In this document: positions 47,286-59,600 of the stretch, piece by piece
Position numbering within the stretch: the first letter of the stretch is position 1
How the letters are laid out: the number at the start of each line of letters is the position of its first letter
From: Saururus chinensis
Lineage: Eukaryota > Streptophyta > Magnoliopsida > Piperales > Saururaceae
Assembly (NCBI GenBank): GCA_035235625.1
Contig: CP141144.1
Span: forward strand, 37,818,014 to 37,882,013
Length of the DNA stretch: 64,000 nucleotides
Direction of reading: 5' to 3'
Made by a program: the position numbers and the translations under genes
Notes under the pieces: generated by a model
The model's input: only the letters and a program-made list of their open reading frames with translations
Told to the model about the DNA's origin: nothing
Databases searched by the model: none

Positions 47286-48170
47286 CAAGTTTCAATTTTT
47301 TATAGCAACATTGGTACAACCAAACAATAACATTTTTTTAGGATTCTTCTTCTTCTTCTCAATACATAACCTAGTGTAGGTGTGGGCAAGCATATACATT
47401 AGTAGATGAGCTGTTGGAGCAAGTGGGTACTTGGAAAGAAGGAAAATAGCAAAAGAAACCAAGGTACTAGTTAATTCAAGATATTATGTAGGAATCAACT
47501 TGCCATGTGTAGAATGATGTATTCTAGGGTTTGGTTGCTGAAAATATGTTCGTTTTCTTGCTGAATGGATTCTATCTGCATGAAAAAGGTTGCTGATTGG
47601 CCATGCTTTGATGAGATAATCATAGATATTACTAGCATGCATACATAATGTGGTTTTTTATAGTTGATTCATCGACCCTTAGGAGAAAGACAAATTTACA
47701 ACTTGTATGGTGGATATAGTCTTGACATTTGGGTAGATTCTGATATGTAGTTTACATATAGATTTTCAAGTGGAAAATATCTGGCCGACTAATTCCTCAG
47801 TTTTGATTTTTGACAATTTTTGTAAGAAAAATCAATATAAAATTGACGGCTATTTATCGATTGGCATATTATATTTGTAGTTTATTCTGTAAAATAATGA
47901 ATTACCCTGTTGTCATATCGCTGCCTAGATAGTAGCATAAACCGTGCTTTGTTTTGTATTTTAAATCATCAAAAACTTTTATTCATATTTATTCACACCG
48001 ATGAATTTAAAAATAAAATTAAAAAATTTAAGCTATGAAGGACAATAGGGCGGGCTCAGCAATTCCCAATTCAAAACTTCACTGCTGCTTAACTAGGCAA
48101 CGAACCTAGTGTCAGGAATACGAAGAAAAGGGGTGGAAATCAATTAAATGAGAAGGTTGTGCAAAATTAC

Positions 48171-48587
48171 CTGTGCCAAAAATAGCGGGTAGAAAGAGAT
48201 GCCTTTAGTTAGATCGGCTTTTGGCACGAGCTGCATGAGCTTCTTGGATGGAGCAAAATCACCAAACTCATCAATGGTAACCTCGGCTTCAGCTACTAAT
48301 AGGAGTGCCCCTTCTCCATTGCAGTTAATCTCGAGTCGATCGTTCTTGTCTCTTGCAAACCTCCCAGCGGCAGGATAGAATGTAACTAAGGCCTTGCTCA
48401 GGGAGTCTCTAAGCCGATTGGTGTTGAAAAAATCGGACGGGATATCAACTGAACAGTGAAAGAAGTGCGTGGTGGGTGTATGAATTTCTGACATTAGAAG
48501 GTCTACGTCGGTGAGCCATAGCTTCTGTCGAGGTGTATCAGTTGCTGGTTGGACCATAAATGATTCTAACACGTTTATCTTGATCAT
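48171..48587 (-). CDS. HCT: HCT-like hydroxycinnamoyltransferase, exon 1 (residues 1-139)
   Basis: The first exon begins MIKINVLESFMVQPA, matching the M(I)KIxVxES(T)MVxPA start of HCT proteins. ATG at 48587 was therefore chosen over the in-frame ATG at 48677, which would add 30 atypical residues. Family landmarks follow: LWLTDVDLL, HTPTTHFF, ALVTFYPAAGR, LEINCNGEGALLLVAEAE, FGDFAPSK and SFYPLFLAQ, where the donor GTAATT follows. HCT enzymes usually have HTPSVYFY in the acceptor-pocket loop. Here it is HTPTTHFF, so the Ser and Tyr near shikimate in known structures are Thr and His. That suggests a diverged HCT-like paralogue. The exon is fully open. Confidence 0.9.
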
Positions 48588-49294
48588 ATTGATTTTGTCA
48601 AATCTGCGTTGAGATAGAAAACTGTGAATATTGTTTTTCTTTTGCCATAACTGGAAAGGTAAAATTAGATAATTCATACATGGGAATTAGGTTTCAGAAT
48701 AACAAAATTTGAACTAGGCTGTGAAAAGCCAAATACCTTTTCTTGAAATCTAAGCAAAAGTCAGGAATCCTAGTCGTCAAGCACAGAGTAAAAGCTTTGA
48801 TTTTGAAAGGAAAACCCTTTCTTGTTGATGTTTAGCTCCTACTTCCTAGCATGATCCTAGTTCCTACCTATAATAGCCCGATTTTTCCAAGGATTGTTTT
48901 CACAAATAAAATATCTTGCCATATTAAAATAGAATACAACTCGTACTAATATATTCTAAATAAATAAAGTTCCTCAAGAGAATCTTGCTATTTATTTCAA
49001 CACATTACTAAACACCTACATCTTATAAGAAAAGGCTAGCAACTAATGATTTCGATCAAATTAATGTCATTTGATATCAACTGCCAACATACCACTTCAA
49101 AGTAGAAGAAAACCAATTCCGCAACAAAATTTTGTATGCCCTAGAATGATACTATGTAAATACATCACTCAATATATTCCATTAGTCATGCAGACACTAC
49201 GCAAAAGCATGCAATAAATTTCCACCCATTGATATTCACATGTAACGTACTAAAATTCAATCAATAATTGTAGTCACATAAAATTATGCCCATA
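48588..49294 (-). other. Immediate upstream region of the HCT-like gene, with a possible 5' UTR splice acceptor
   Basis: On the minus strand a pyrimidine-rich stretch ends ATTTTACCTTTCCAG at 48651, which would be a good acceptor for an intron in the 5' UTR. A short upstream frame, ATG near 48648 ending in TGA about 50 bases on, would lie in that UTR. No convincing TATA box close to 48587 was seen, which fits a promoter farther upstream. This is inference only. Confidence 0.35.
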
Positions 49295-49760
49295 TGCTAC
49301 AACAAAAAAGACTATGGCGACGTTTTAGAGCTTCACCAATTAGTATTTATGACACTTTTAAAATATGGCCTTAAATGTTGCTAGTAACCCAGTCACAATT
49401 ACTAAATTAAGTAACAAAAAAGGACGCTAATAACACTTATTTGCTGGTCACAAATATTGATTTGCAACTTTTTATTCAATGTCGCAAATAGTATTAGTGA
49501 CCTCTAATTAGAGTCGCGAATAAGTTTTGAAGACATTTAATATTCCATTATTTATAATTGTAATTATTAATGACATTTAGGTAAATATCATTAAAATGAT
49601 ACTTTTTATAGAAGATGTCGCTAAAATAATTAGTATCAGCGACACTTCATACTACTTATGGATTTCGCTAACCTTTAATAAACGTCACTATAAAATGTAG
49701 TAACAATATTTGATATAAAACGTCACAAAACAAAATATGCATAACTAGTGCATTGTATAT
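49295..49760. mobile_element. Small non-autonomous CACTA-like element
   Basis: The left edge TGCTACAACAAAAAAG is close to CACTACAACAAAA, and GGCGACGTTTTAGAGC follows. The interior has ATTAGTGACAC, GTCGCTAAA and AACGTCACTA motifs like those of the two large CACTA-like elements. The right edge is not clean (ACAAAACAAAATATGC near 49725). At under 0.5 kb it is a MITE-sized relative. Confidence 0.55.
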
Positions 49761-50084
49761 CAAAACCAGCCAAGTGTCATCTAACCATGATGTCCCCATG
49801 ACGGTGGTGACAAGTGACGGTGATGGTGACCTAGTGGACTAGGTTTCTTTTATTTTAAAAATTAGATATAAATAGAAGTATAATTTTGCCCATATTCAAT
49901 TAATAGTCTTTAGTGAATAAATGAGTAATTATATGTAGCCATCCTTAATTAACTTGTTAATATTGTCGTTATTAGATATTATCCATAATAAATCTAGCTG
50001 AAAAGCTTATATTAAATGTTCACTCTTAATACCTTAATTTCACGAAATACAATCTTTTAGTAACTCATTTTCTACCCCAAACCA
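49761..50084. other. AT-rich sequence, nothing recognised
   Basis: No gene, repeat end or motif was recognised. Confidence 0.4.
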
Positions 50085-50952
50085 TGCTGATTAGACTTAG
50101 AACAAGTTAAACCAAAATATTGACCCACACTGGATCCAAAATGGGCTGGTTCAAAATATCATCTTCTTCCTCTTGTCTTCAATATTACTAGTCAGTAGAG
50201 AGTAGTATAGATTTTTGGGTTCTAACGTGTCACCGGCAGATTCATGGGAGACCATGGCCGGCCTCGAGCCACAATGCTGTCAATCTATAATGAGATCACG
50301 TTGGGTACCTTTCTTGCAAGATAATGGTCCCCATATCCATAAGACAAAGTACAGTAAAATGATGTTTTGTAACCCATTTTAAAAAAAGGAAAGCTTTTAT
50401 GCACTGAAAATCACTTTTGCCTGCTCACCGTGAGCAAAGAATAATTGAACCTTTAAAATGTCAATCTATAATGAGATGTCCATAGCAAAACTAGACCAAT
50501 CTCATGTGTCTTACAATATACTCTTTTTGTCTTATATTAATTATCTTATTCATAAAAAAAACACTCGACCCACATTAATTTTCCTATTCCGCATGCTCCT
50601 ACCAATTAGAAAGCCTCTACCATTAAACCAAAAAAAGCTATATACTCCATATGTCCCACATTAATCGCTCCATTTGATTTTCCAAAATGAATTAATTTGA
50701 AAACCAAATGGATCTATTAATGTGGGAGGTTGGGAGCACAAATTTAATCTTATTATGCCCTAAAAAGGTATTAAGTTAGTGAAAATTTTATTTTTCATGG
50801 TCTTAACTTGCTTCTCACATTTCGTAAAACTTACACTTTTTACAAATCGGATAGTTAAAATGATATGGAGTTCTAAGCGTGCTCGATGATATATGACATT
50901 GGAAATTTTCAATTAAAGTGTTCCATCTAAGAACTCATAGACATTTGAAATG

Positions 50953-51162
50953 GGAAGTGTTTTTTATGCCCTGCGCTGACAATGAGTTGAGCATAAAGAA
51001 CCCAATGAGGAATTCATTTCGAGATCAACGATACACACACTAGTGTACATTCGCATAAGTAATACTTACACCAACGTGTGTTACCATGTGCACCGTCGAT
51101 CTAAAAAATGAATGCCTCACGGGCAATCCTTACGACAAACAAGGAGCATGAATAATACTTCC
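50953..51162. mobile_element. MITE, 210 bp, GGAAGTGTT/AACACTTCC family
   Basis: Inverted ends GGAAGTGTTTTTTATGCC and GGAGCATGAATAATACTTCC enclose GAGATCAACGATACACAC and a CTAGTGTACATTCGCA stretch. Related copies lie at 56424 and 60522. The last four flanking bases on each side agree (AATG). The matching segment at about 62185 in the duplicated region lacks it. Confidence 0.65.
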
Positions 51163-51347
51163 CTGATAATGGTGCTTACCCTATCTTTAGGCACTGCTCT
51201 TTTCTTTCCTAGGCGCTTTTAACTTTCTCATTTCTCATTTCTCAAGGCATAACCAAAGCACAGGAACAAGGCAAAATGTACAAGTACTATTAGAAAAACA
51301 AACAAAAAAACTCAAGAGGGAAATCAAATGATCAAGTACGATCTTAC

Positions 51348-51480
51348 CTCCAAATGCCAAACCCTTATTTCACCGACAGACTACACTTCCCCTAGAAACC
51401 CCCACAGAGAAGTATCTACTACTGGCCACTCCCTTGTCTACTTCTTTTGCCCTTTAATTGGTAATTACTTAAAAAGACAA
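51348..51480 (-). other. Candidate noncoding first exon with a conserved splice donor
   Basis: On the minus strand the segment GGGTTTCTAGGGGAAGTG to GGCATTTGGAG ends in a strong donor, GAG|GTAAGATCG. The same donor and exon-like sequence occur in copy B at 63212. Together with the acceptor-like site at 48651 it could be the 5' UTR exon of the HCT-like gene. No transcript evidence is available, and it could belong to another lost gene. Confidence 0.3.
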
Positions 51481-51635
51481 ATTTAAAAAAAAAAGAAAAA
51501 ATAAAAATTCTTACAAAGGCTTCATGACAATGTTTGAAGTTTTCATTTCAAGCAGGTGTAGATATAGGTAGTTGTGAAAAGACATAAAAAGCCTAATATA
51601 GCCCCCTTTACTAATATGGGGAGGTATGATAAATA

Positions 51636-52492
51636 CTCCCTCCGTCGTAATTTAATAGCTCCAAAAGAAAAGAAATCGTGTTCTATTTTAATTGCTCCAT
51701 TTCTCTAATTTAGGCCGTTCGATGCAGTCTTGAAAGCTTCTCACGTAAATTCTTTTTTCTGCACTCAAGCTCCTCCCATTCCAGATTTATGCGTTATATT
51801 TCTGGTGTCAGTACTGGTAGCACTTTGATTGATGCAAGTGATGTCTTCGATGGAGCATCCAGTTGGATCGACGGATTGGTAGGATTACTTCCAAGCTGAC
51901 GTTGTAGCATTAAAACACACACACACATGCCGATAATATAGATTGACATTTCCCTGGGCAGAAATGCAATGTCCTAGAGTCAAACAACTCAAACCAAACA
52001 GCTAAAATTCTTTTAAAAATGCTTGAATGGAAGAAACCAAGCTGCAAATAGAGCGAACAGACAAGGAATCTCTTCCTAATCGCTACGAAAAACAGACGGA
52101 ACCCAAAATTTGGGGGGCGAAACCAGATCTGACAAGAAAGGAGTAGCGCCTCAGTCTCGAAATGTCAGCGAGGGAGATGAAGGACCAGTCCAACACCAGC
52201 GGAGGAGGGCCTTGCTCCAATATTAGCCAGCCAAAGTTGTGAAGGATCCGCCGCCGTTCTGGAGAGGCAAATGGGAGGTTGCAAGGGCTTGATGGAGGAA
52301 GCCTCTTACTGCATAGTATGCCTCTATCGACCATCACAGGGGACGCAGAAAAAAAAAAAAAAAAAAACTCAGAGTGTCTCATGAACATCTTACGATAGAG
52401 GGTTTTATTACATCAAATATGTACGTAGTACTCAGGTTATAATAAAAATAACAAAAAATAAAAATGGAGCTATTAAAATAGGACAGAGGGAG
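51636..52492. mobile_element. Stowaway-type (Tc1/mariner) element, 857 bp, with possible gene-derived cargo
   Basis: The ends are CTCCCTCCGTCGTAATTTAA on the left and the inverse of CTCCCTCTGTCCTATTTTAA on the right, both continuing into TAGCTCCA. TA flanks both sides (51634-51635 and 52493-52494). Most Stowaway MITEs are 100-350 bp, so this one is long. The interior at 51730-52380 has higher GC than its surroundings. On the minus strand it has a 101-codon frame (52388-52083) with internal ATG at 52334, followed by exon-like sequence, hinting at captured host sequence. An (AC)n run sits at 51916. No mariner transposase was recognised. Confidence 0.7.
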
Positions 52493-52554
52493 TAATAATT
52501 TACAAAAAATTGCTCTTCCACGGGCTGGCATAGACACCAAAACACATCGAAATG

Positions 52555-52651
52555 CATCGAAACACACCCTATTGTAAGTCAAAATGCATCTTGTTGTACA
52601 CTGAAATATATCCCATTATACAATGAAATATATCATGTTGTACACCGAAAC
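52555..52651. repeat. Short degenerate tandem repeat, about 30 bp
   Basis: RAAATGCATCTTGTTGTACAC, GAAATATATCCCATTATACA and GAAATATATCATGTTGTACA follow one another up to the start of the LTR at 52652. Confidence 0.6.
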
Positions 52652-54613
52652 TGTAACACCCCATTCTCCAATAAGGTTTTACATGAGGGACCAGGTATAA
52701 TATTAAAATTTTGGAGGAAAATTTATGGAAATAAAGTGGTGAAACTTCTTCGTATTGATTGGGCTCAACAAAACAAGCGTATAGAGCCCAAGAACACAAA
52801 AATTGGATTTTAGGATTGTAGGCTATGACCTCGAGAAACACTTCATATGGGTAAGTCCCACTTGATAAGTGCGAGATAACTACTAGTTAGGTCTTTGTTT
52901 TATTGTGTCATTGATGCACGTCCATTTGAACCAAAAACACACAAATCCGAGTTTGGGGAAGAAAGTTACTGCTATTTAAAATTTTGAGAATTGGATTTTA
53001 ATTAAAGAAATAAAAAATAAAAATATCATGTTAATGTCAGCTGACAACAAAGGCTGACGTAGTCAGCAGGGATGTGGATGCCAATGCCTGGGGTGTGTGG
53101 CACCTTAGCATGCATGATACATGGATGCATGAAATGATGTATGTAGAGAACTATGCATCGTGCAATGTGCGCCATGTATTGTGCTTCTTTCAATCATGCT
53201 CCCCTATAAAAGGGGGGCAGGATTCTCACTTTAGGACACACTCCTTTGTATCCTCTCACTCTATTACCCATCTTCAGACCTTATTTTCCTCATTCAAAAG
53301 TCATTTTAAACCTGTTTGAGCTCATTCAAAAAGTATCAATAGCTGAATTGATGGTGCTCTACGTCGTGGGAGAAGCAAATATATGAAATAACCATCCTAG
53401 AGGTGGAAAATTTGTAGTGAGAAGAGAGGCTACGTCTACCATCTTCAAACCCGGAAAGAGGTAAAGCCCAGTGGGGAGACTTCGTCTGCCACCTTCAAAC
53501 CATAAAAAAGATAAAGATGTAGTGAGAGGGGAGAATTTGTTCATCACCTTCAATCGCACAAAGGGATAAAGTCCTAGTAAGAGGAGAGACTTTGTCTGCC
53601 ACCTCCAAACCCTCAAGGGGATAAAGTCCTATAAAAAAGGGATACTCTATCAGCCTAAAAACCCTTAAAAGGATAAAGTCCTAGTGAAAGGGGATATTGT
53701 ATCCACCTCCTTCGAAAATCTCAAGAGATTAAGAGTGTTTAACTTTATGGCTTTGATGCACTCTTATTGACATGAGTGTGAGCTTACAATACCTATTTTC
53801 CTAAATCATAGTTGGCTTATTATGTATGAATATATATTATGCATATTTTAAATCAATTATGAATGAGTTGTGATGATTTGATGAGTTTTTCATTTGGGTC
53901 TTCATAATCTCTATATTCAGACTTTCAGATTTGTAGGGTAGTTCTTTGATAAGCCAACTAGGAACTACCAGAAATATGACTCTTAGATACTACCTAATGA
54001 GCCAAATAATACACTCAGGAATTGGGATATTGTGAAAGGATCTTATTCATTCTAATTCCATTGCCCCACGAGCACAATATATTGCTTTGGCTATGACTGT
54101 GTTTTGTGAATAATTTATAAGATTTTAATAATGAACAACTTATCCAATTTATCAGATTTGATGAATGAATGATTTATCGATTTATGTGAATGATTTATTT
54201 GATTCTTTGAATGAATGATTTGTCTGTTTTGTCGGTTTTTATTCTATATTGACTTTGACATATAAGTGCATATTTAGTTGAAAATACTTAAATATTGCAT
54301 GTATAATGTTTTGTTTTTAAAATGACCTTAGTTATTAGACAGAACTATGTAAGGATCGGATTTTATTGGAATAACATTAGTGATATTATCCAATGAGTAC
54401 ATAGGCAACCAACATCATAGCAATGTTGGCTCAACCCAAAGAAAAATAATAATTAATCTTTTTTTGTTTGGGAAATAGGTGTTGGAAGATTGTTATAGCT
54501 CTTATACACATATGAGGATCCTGGTGATCAAAAAGAATTTTATTATAGTATTTTTTACCCCTGAGTTAGATTTTGCCCTTGTGTTTCAGGTTCCTATGAA
54601 CCGAGGCATTACA
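52652..54613 (+). mobile_element. Probable solo LTR, TGTAACACCCC...ATTACA family
   Basis: 1,962 bp with TG...CA ends and a near-perfect 5-bp flank (GAAAC at 52647-52651, TAAAC at 54614-54618). A TATA-like box (CCTATAAAAGGGG near 53203) and a pyrimidine-rich leader lie inside, as in long plant LTRs. A degenerate repeat of about 65 bp (GGATAAAGTCCTAGTGAAAG type) spans 53450-53700. It belongs to the same family as 6764-8532. No internal genes follow. Confidence 0.6.
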
Positions 54614-55590
54614 TAAACACTTTCTTTATAAAAAACTACCCTTCCCCTCGTCACCTTTTTTATTAGAAAACCCATGAGCCTTTTTCAAATTATTGATATT
54701 CTTACTCCATTTTCTCTATATCAAAATCCTACTCTAACTTATGATTGGGTTAAAAAAAAGTAGGTCACACACAATAATAAAAATAGAAAAGAAATTCATT
54801 TTCCCTTCATCCCCTCCATAATATCCTCCATACTCTCATTTATTCAGCAAAACATACATACATTTTTCTCTTCTTTTGAAGCCACATTGTTATCATATTC
54901 CATGAGGAAAATAGTCAAAAGTTTGAGGAGAGCCAAGTTAGTGTTTTTAAACCCAGACTAGCTCAGCATGTTGGACTGGGTTCAACCAAACTCTATCTAT
55001 AAACAAGGCCAGTTTATCCTAGATATTGGGCCAAGTTGACCTGGCCGATTGAACCGCTGGCCCATTGGCCTAGTCCAATTTAATCCCCATCATCTCAAGA
55101 AGGGAAAATTTTAACCTCAATATGATTCAAACTCCAACCCATGCCTCAATATAAACACTTAACCACTAGTCTGAAAAGCCTTTTTTGTAAATATTATACC
55201 AAACTACGTACTTACCTTTGGACTCACTAATATCTAAAAAAAAGTTCTTTCAAAAGGTAGGACTCAAAACTCAATTTAGGAAGTTCTATATCTGAATACT
55301 TAACCCAATGGGCTATATTAATTTTGTGTGACATTTTTCACATACCTAATATTATACTGAATTCAGCTTGAATCAATCGGGGTTGACCTATGGTTGAACC
55401 CAAATTACCAGGCCTAGTGACAAATCCGAGTCAATAGCCGGGGCAGTTTTTAAAACATTGGGCCAAATAGGTCACCATTGTATTTTCCTAACTTTTTATC
55501 TAGAATCTAGATATATTCAATATTTTCTTCATTAATTGCACGTTGCTTTTGCTTGTAGTGAAATCTTGTCTTCTTTGTTGAGCTCACTAT
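54614..55590. other. Intergenic sequence without a recognised gene
   Basis: AT-rich. A stretch around 54980-55080 (GGCCAAGTTGACC, GAACCGCTGGCCCATTGG) resembles sequence often seen in plant repeats but could not be assigned. Confidence 0.4.
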
Positions 55591-56423
55591 CCATTTTGCC
55601 TGCAGTAAACACAGCCCACGTGATTCAAATGGAAGCTGGGCCTTGAGAAATAATTCTCAGCATCCAAACATAAAACTATAAACAATAATATACACCTAAT
55701 GAATTTAATTAAATTTTAGTTATCGCACATGTGGACCTCATTCAAACTTTACTTAGGCCTATTTGTTGTAAAGGAGAAGATCATGGCAAAGTTCGAAAGC
55801 AGCAGGATGGACTTTGGCAGCCACTTCTACTAGAGATGAACTTGTAGATTGAGAGTTTAGTAACATTGTGCTTGCAAGCCTTTAAGCTTTATAGTGCATT
55901 GGTTAATCAGCCAAAAGTTGGTGCATGGTTTTTCTTGGCTGGGTTGCCATATTAAAAATCTCTAGTGTAATTTTTGTTGGTGTGTTTGATTTAACTTTTC
56001 CTATAAGGAGCAATTTGTTTCTTGCATAATAAAGACCACATTTTATAGTTTTCTACGAATCATGTTTTGGACAAGAGGAACTATGGCTACCATCATAGAT
56101 TAAAAGGTATTAAACATTCCTAAGTGGTAGTTGAGGAGTGCTTTTATTGGTATCCCACCTGTATGCTTTCTTTTCTACCATTTGTTTCTCTTTCCAAAAT
56201 TAATTCTCTTTTGGTTGCTTGTATTTGTTGTATAGAAGCTGATATTCCTATTTCACTTTTTCTATACTATAAGCCTTAGACCACTTATAATTGGATAAAA
56301 AAAAGTGAATCTCATATTGTCAAGCAGGGCTTACATTCCCTAAACAATAAACAATGGTGTAAGGCCAATGTTGTAGAGAAAATAAAGTATAAATATCATT
56401 TTCATTATATCCTTGTTTCATAG

Positions 56424-56632
56424 GGAAGCCTTTTTCATACTCGTTGTTCATCATGAGTCAAGTGTAAGGAACGTGTGTGAAGTGTTCATTTTCGTGATCA
56501 ACAGTGCACATGCTAGCGCATGTTAGCGCAACTACTTCCACTAGCATGTACCCCATTGATCTCAAAAATAAATGCTTCACATGCCTTCCTTACACCTTCT
56601 CATTGTCAGAGCAAAGCATGAAAAACACTTCC
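56424..56632. mobile_element. MITE, about 209 bp, GGAAGTGTT/AACACTTCC family
   Basis: The left end GGGAAGCCTTTTTCATACTC and right end GAGCAAAGCATG, AAAAACACTTCC are imperfect inverted repeats. The interior (CACATGCTAGCGCATGTTAG, ACCCCATTGATCTC) matches the copies at 50953 and 60522. Confidence 0.6.
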
Positions 56633-59600
56633 ATATTCTTGTTGATACCTCCTTGATTTCTAACAAATTTATCAAGATTGCCTGATGCTTAATTGATTCA
56701 AGATGCTTATTACTTACTCTAGTGATATTGATGAAGGAGAACATGAAATACTCATTAGAAAAGCTATTGAATATGGGTAAAAAGATCAAGAAACTTAAGA
56801 AAATTGTCAACACGAACAATTGACTAAATTTCCAAGTCAAGATTTTAATTTGTTGAGAGTAATGAATCATTATTGAAAGAGGTTAACAATTGAAAGTTGA
56901 GCTACAAAAGGAAAAATATTGATCCCTAGAAAGCAAACTTAAGTCATCTAATGGGAAGGTTGATGCATTCAAATATAAAAAACTAATCTTGTAGATAAGA
57001 TAAGATTTTCAGATAATAAAGTCCATGAGAAGATAAAGACGAACAAGATTTTCCTTTAAATAATTGAAGAATTGGTGATGAATTAAAGCTTCTCAAGAAA
57101 AACAAAAATCCTTTACCATAGGGCAAGAAAAATTGGATAGTTTGTGAAGGTTAAAAAACTCATTCGCACTAAGAAATTTGTTCCACAAGTTGATAATTTT
57201 TTTGAAAAATAAATAAAAATATTAAAAGGTGATTCTTGTAACTAGAAATACACAAATTAGAAAGATGATTAATTGAGGAAAAGAAGCATAAAAAATTAGT
57301 CGATGGGAGTGTGAAGTTTGATTATAATATTGACAAGATTAAATTATAAGCTCAACATTGATTTTTTGCTTGATTGACCATTGTTTTGAAGTGATTGATG
57401 AGAATGAGGTGGTTTTGAATAGAAGTTGTTTTATTTTGAAATTGATATTTATTAAAATTTTAAAAAATAAAATAAAATTTTCTCAAAGATGAATAATTTG
57501 CATACGCACAACCCTCATTTTAAGCCCATTGGAGCCAAAATTCTCGCAAAAACACTTTTTTGATGAGGAGAGTTGATTTTGGTGCCAAACATGAGAGGAT
57601 TGATGTGATTTCAAGCCACTTTTGAGAAATTCCCAAATCTCCAAGTGCCTTAAACCCCCAATTTTTTATTTTATTGTTTTCCCATGGATTTTAACATGTT
57701 ATGAACTAACAGACTTGTTAATAAGCATTAAATTTACATTTCTTTAAACTTTCATGTGATTTTATTTGTTAAAAATTGAGTTTCCATAGTTTGAAGGTTT
57801 AAAGTCAAGAAAATTTGCCATTTTTGCTAAAAACGTAAATTTGAAGTAGTTCTAGGTGAAATTGCAAGTTATTGTAGTTGAATAACTTGTTTCAAATTGA
57901 TTTCTCTACAACATACCAAATTTTGAAATAAATTTGTGACAATTTTTTGCCATGAATATTTTTGAAATTTTAGAATTTTAGGGGATTTTTTAAAAATTTT
58001 GAAAAATTCTAGGATGCTCTATTGGTTTGTTCTACATACATAGCTACTGTGTTAGCTTAAAATTGTCTGTTGATTAAATTATAGATGGCTGGAGGACGAT
58101 CCAACACCTCGCATGTTATCCCACTTGAGTCTAATAGGGGGTTAGAGTCATTAGATTTGAGATTAGTGGTATATGAGTAAGTGGTTAGAGTGTAGGCTAG
58201 AGTAGACCCAATTCTTGACGTTCATTGCAAAGGTATCCCCACAAGTCCACCGTAAGCTTATGAGGCAATTCTATTCCTACATGGATATGCCTAATAACGA
58301 TAGGAACCTTAGGTTAACAAGACCACCATCACCTTTATAGTGGATGCCGTTACCAGATCATTGGGATGGAGAGGAGGCATGTCGCATATCCTCTATTTGA
58401 TGGATACGAGTTGCCAGAGGATAGTGAGATCATGGGATGACTCTATTGCATTGAGAGAGGTCAATAACTAGACACATAGATTCAAGTATGCACGATGACC
58501 ATTAGATCTTGAGTGCTCCATGTCATATGCTACTATGATAATTGGTCGGTGCGTAGGAACCATGTCCCAAAACCTATACATGATATATAACACCCCCTGC
58601 CAGCTTGATCTACCTTCCATCATTTTTTTAATGTCTTTGTACTTATGTACATGGACATGCTCAGGAGATGCTCACATAACCACATATTCTAGCAATGATC
58701 TTTGGCGCAAAGGTGGTTCGCATGCCAAGAGGAGAGTCCACAAACAGGTATAAGCGTTATAGATGAAAAAATTGAGGATGTACCACAAGAAGCATCATGG
58801 AAACATTTTTCAGGACTTTGATGCTCTTAGGAGTGAGGTTCATGAGCAATTTGAACATATGCATGATTTGCCGCATTCTTAGTTATGTTACTTCTGATAA
58901 TGAGGATTAAATTTTTTTAATGTATTTTGTCTATAACTTGTTTAGTTCAGGATGTGTACTTCTTATTTCTTTATCTTATGTATCTTGAAAATCATTATAT
59001 GGACATTTGACATGTGTATGTTATTGTGAACCATTTTATTGTCTATGAGATTATTTTACTTGATTTGATGAGGATTAATGTTGATTTTGATTCTTTTTTT
59101 TTACTTTTATACTATTTCTGAAAGAGGGAGATAGATTATGTAAAATCATTGGCGTGGCAGAAGAGTGATATGTAAATTTCTTTTGTTCGTGAATGTGAAT
59201 GTGAAAATTAATTACAGGTTAAAAGGCTTTTCAAAGTCAATTCAAAATAATCTTTTATGAGTTTTGGGAGAGTCAAGTTGAGTAATGATTTGTACACGTT
59301 GAAAATCAATGCAAATTAATGTTGAAAAAGTTGTAATTTTTTTAATTTTTATACTTTATTTTGTTAGGAAATAATAAAAGAGGAAGATAGTAAGAAACTA
59401 TATGTCATATATATAAGAGCTGATTATATTTCAATGAAGAAACTATTTCCATTCTAATTAGGTTCGGTTGAATTTGATGAGATTAGTGATGTATTGAATT
59501 AAATTTTTAATTGAAGGCCTTAAAAAGTTGGAGCAAACATACTTTGAAGATTAAACACAGAAGACATAGGAGTGAATGAGGTTTCATGAATAAAAGAGGT

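Larger units (their letters stand above)
33629..48170 (-). other. 14.5-kb intron of the HCT-like gene, filled with transposable elements
   Basis: The donor is CACAG|GTAATT at 48171/48170 and the acceptor TTTGCCAG|GTAACC at 33629/33628. The join is in phase 0 between Gln139 and Val140, the position of the usual single intron of HCT genes just before VTHFKCGG. Known HCT introns at this site are usually far shorter. The intron holds a CACTA-like element, a Ty3/gypsy fossil, a noncoding LTR element and a trinucleotide array. Stretches 33629-34115 and 47286-48170 show no element. Both splice sites are consensus, so there is no reason to think splicing is lost. Confidence 0.85.
50085..51480. repeat. 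Segmental duplication, copy A
   Basis: Matches 60855-63340 in the same orientation and order. Shared landmarks include CATGCTGATTAGACTT, CAGATTCATGGGAG, TACCTTTCTTGCAAGATA, CCATATCCATAAGA, GTTCCRTCTAAGAACTCA, AACTTTCTCATTTCTCA and TACGATCTTACCTCCAAA. Copy A carries a 210-bp MITE (50953-51162) and lacks the two insertions in copy B. It ends about 2.9 kb upstream of the HCT-like start codon. Confidence 0.8.

Noticed and set aside
46958-47379. Thr/His-rich and Ser/Gly-rich frames
   Set aside because: Translation of the trinucleotide array on both strands.
48588-48677. Upstream in-frame ATG at 48677 as the HCT start
   Set aside because: It would add 30 residues unlike any HCT N-terminus; the MIKIN start at 48587 fits the family.
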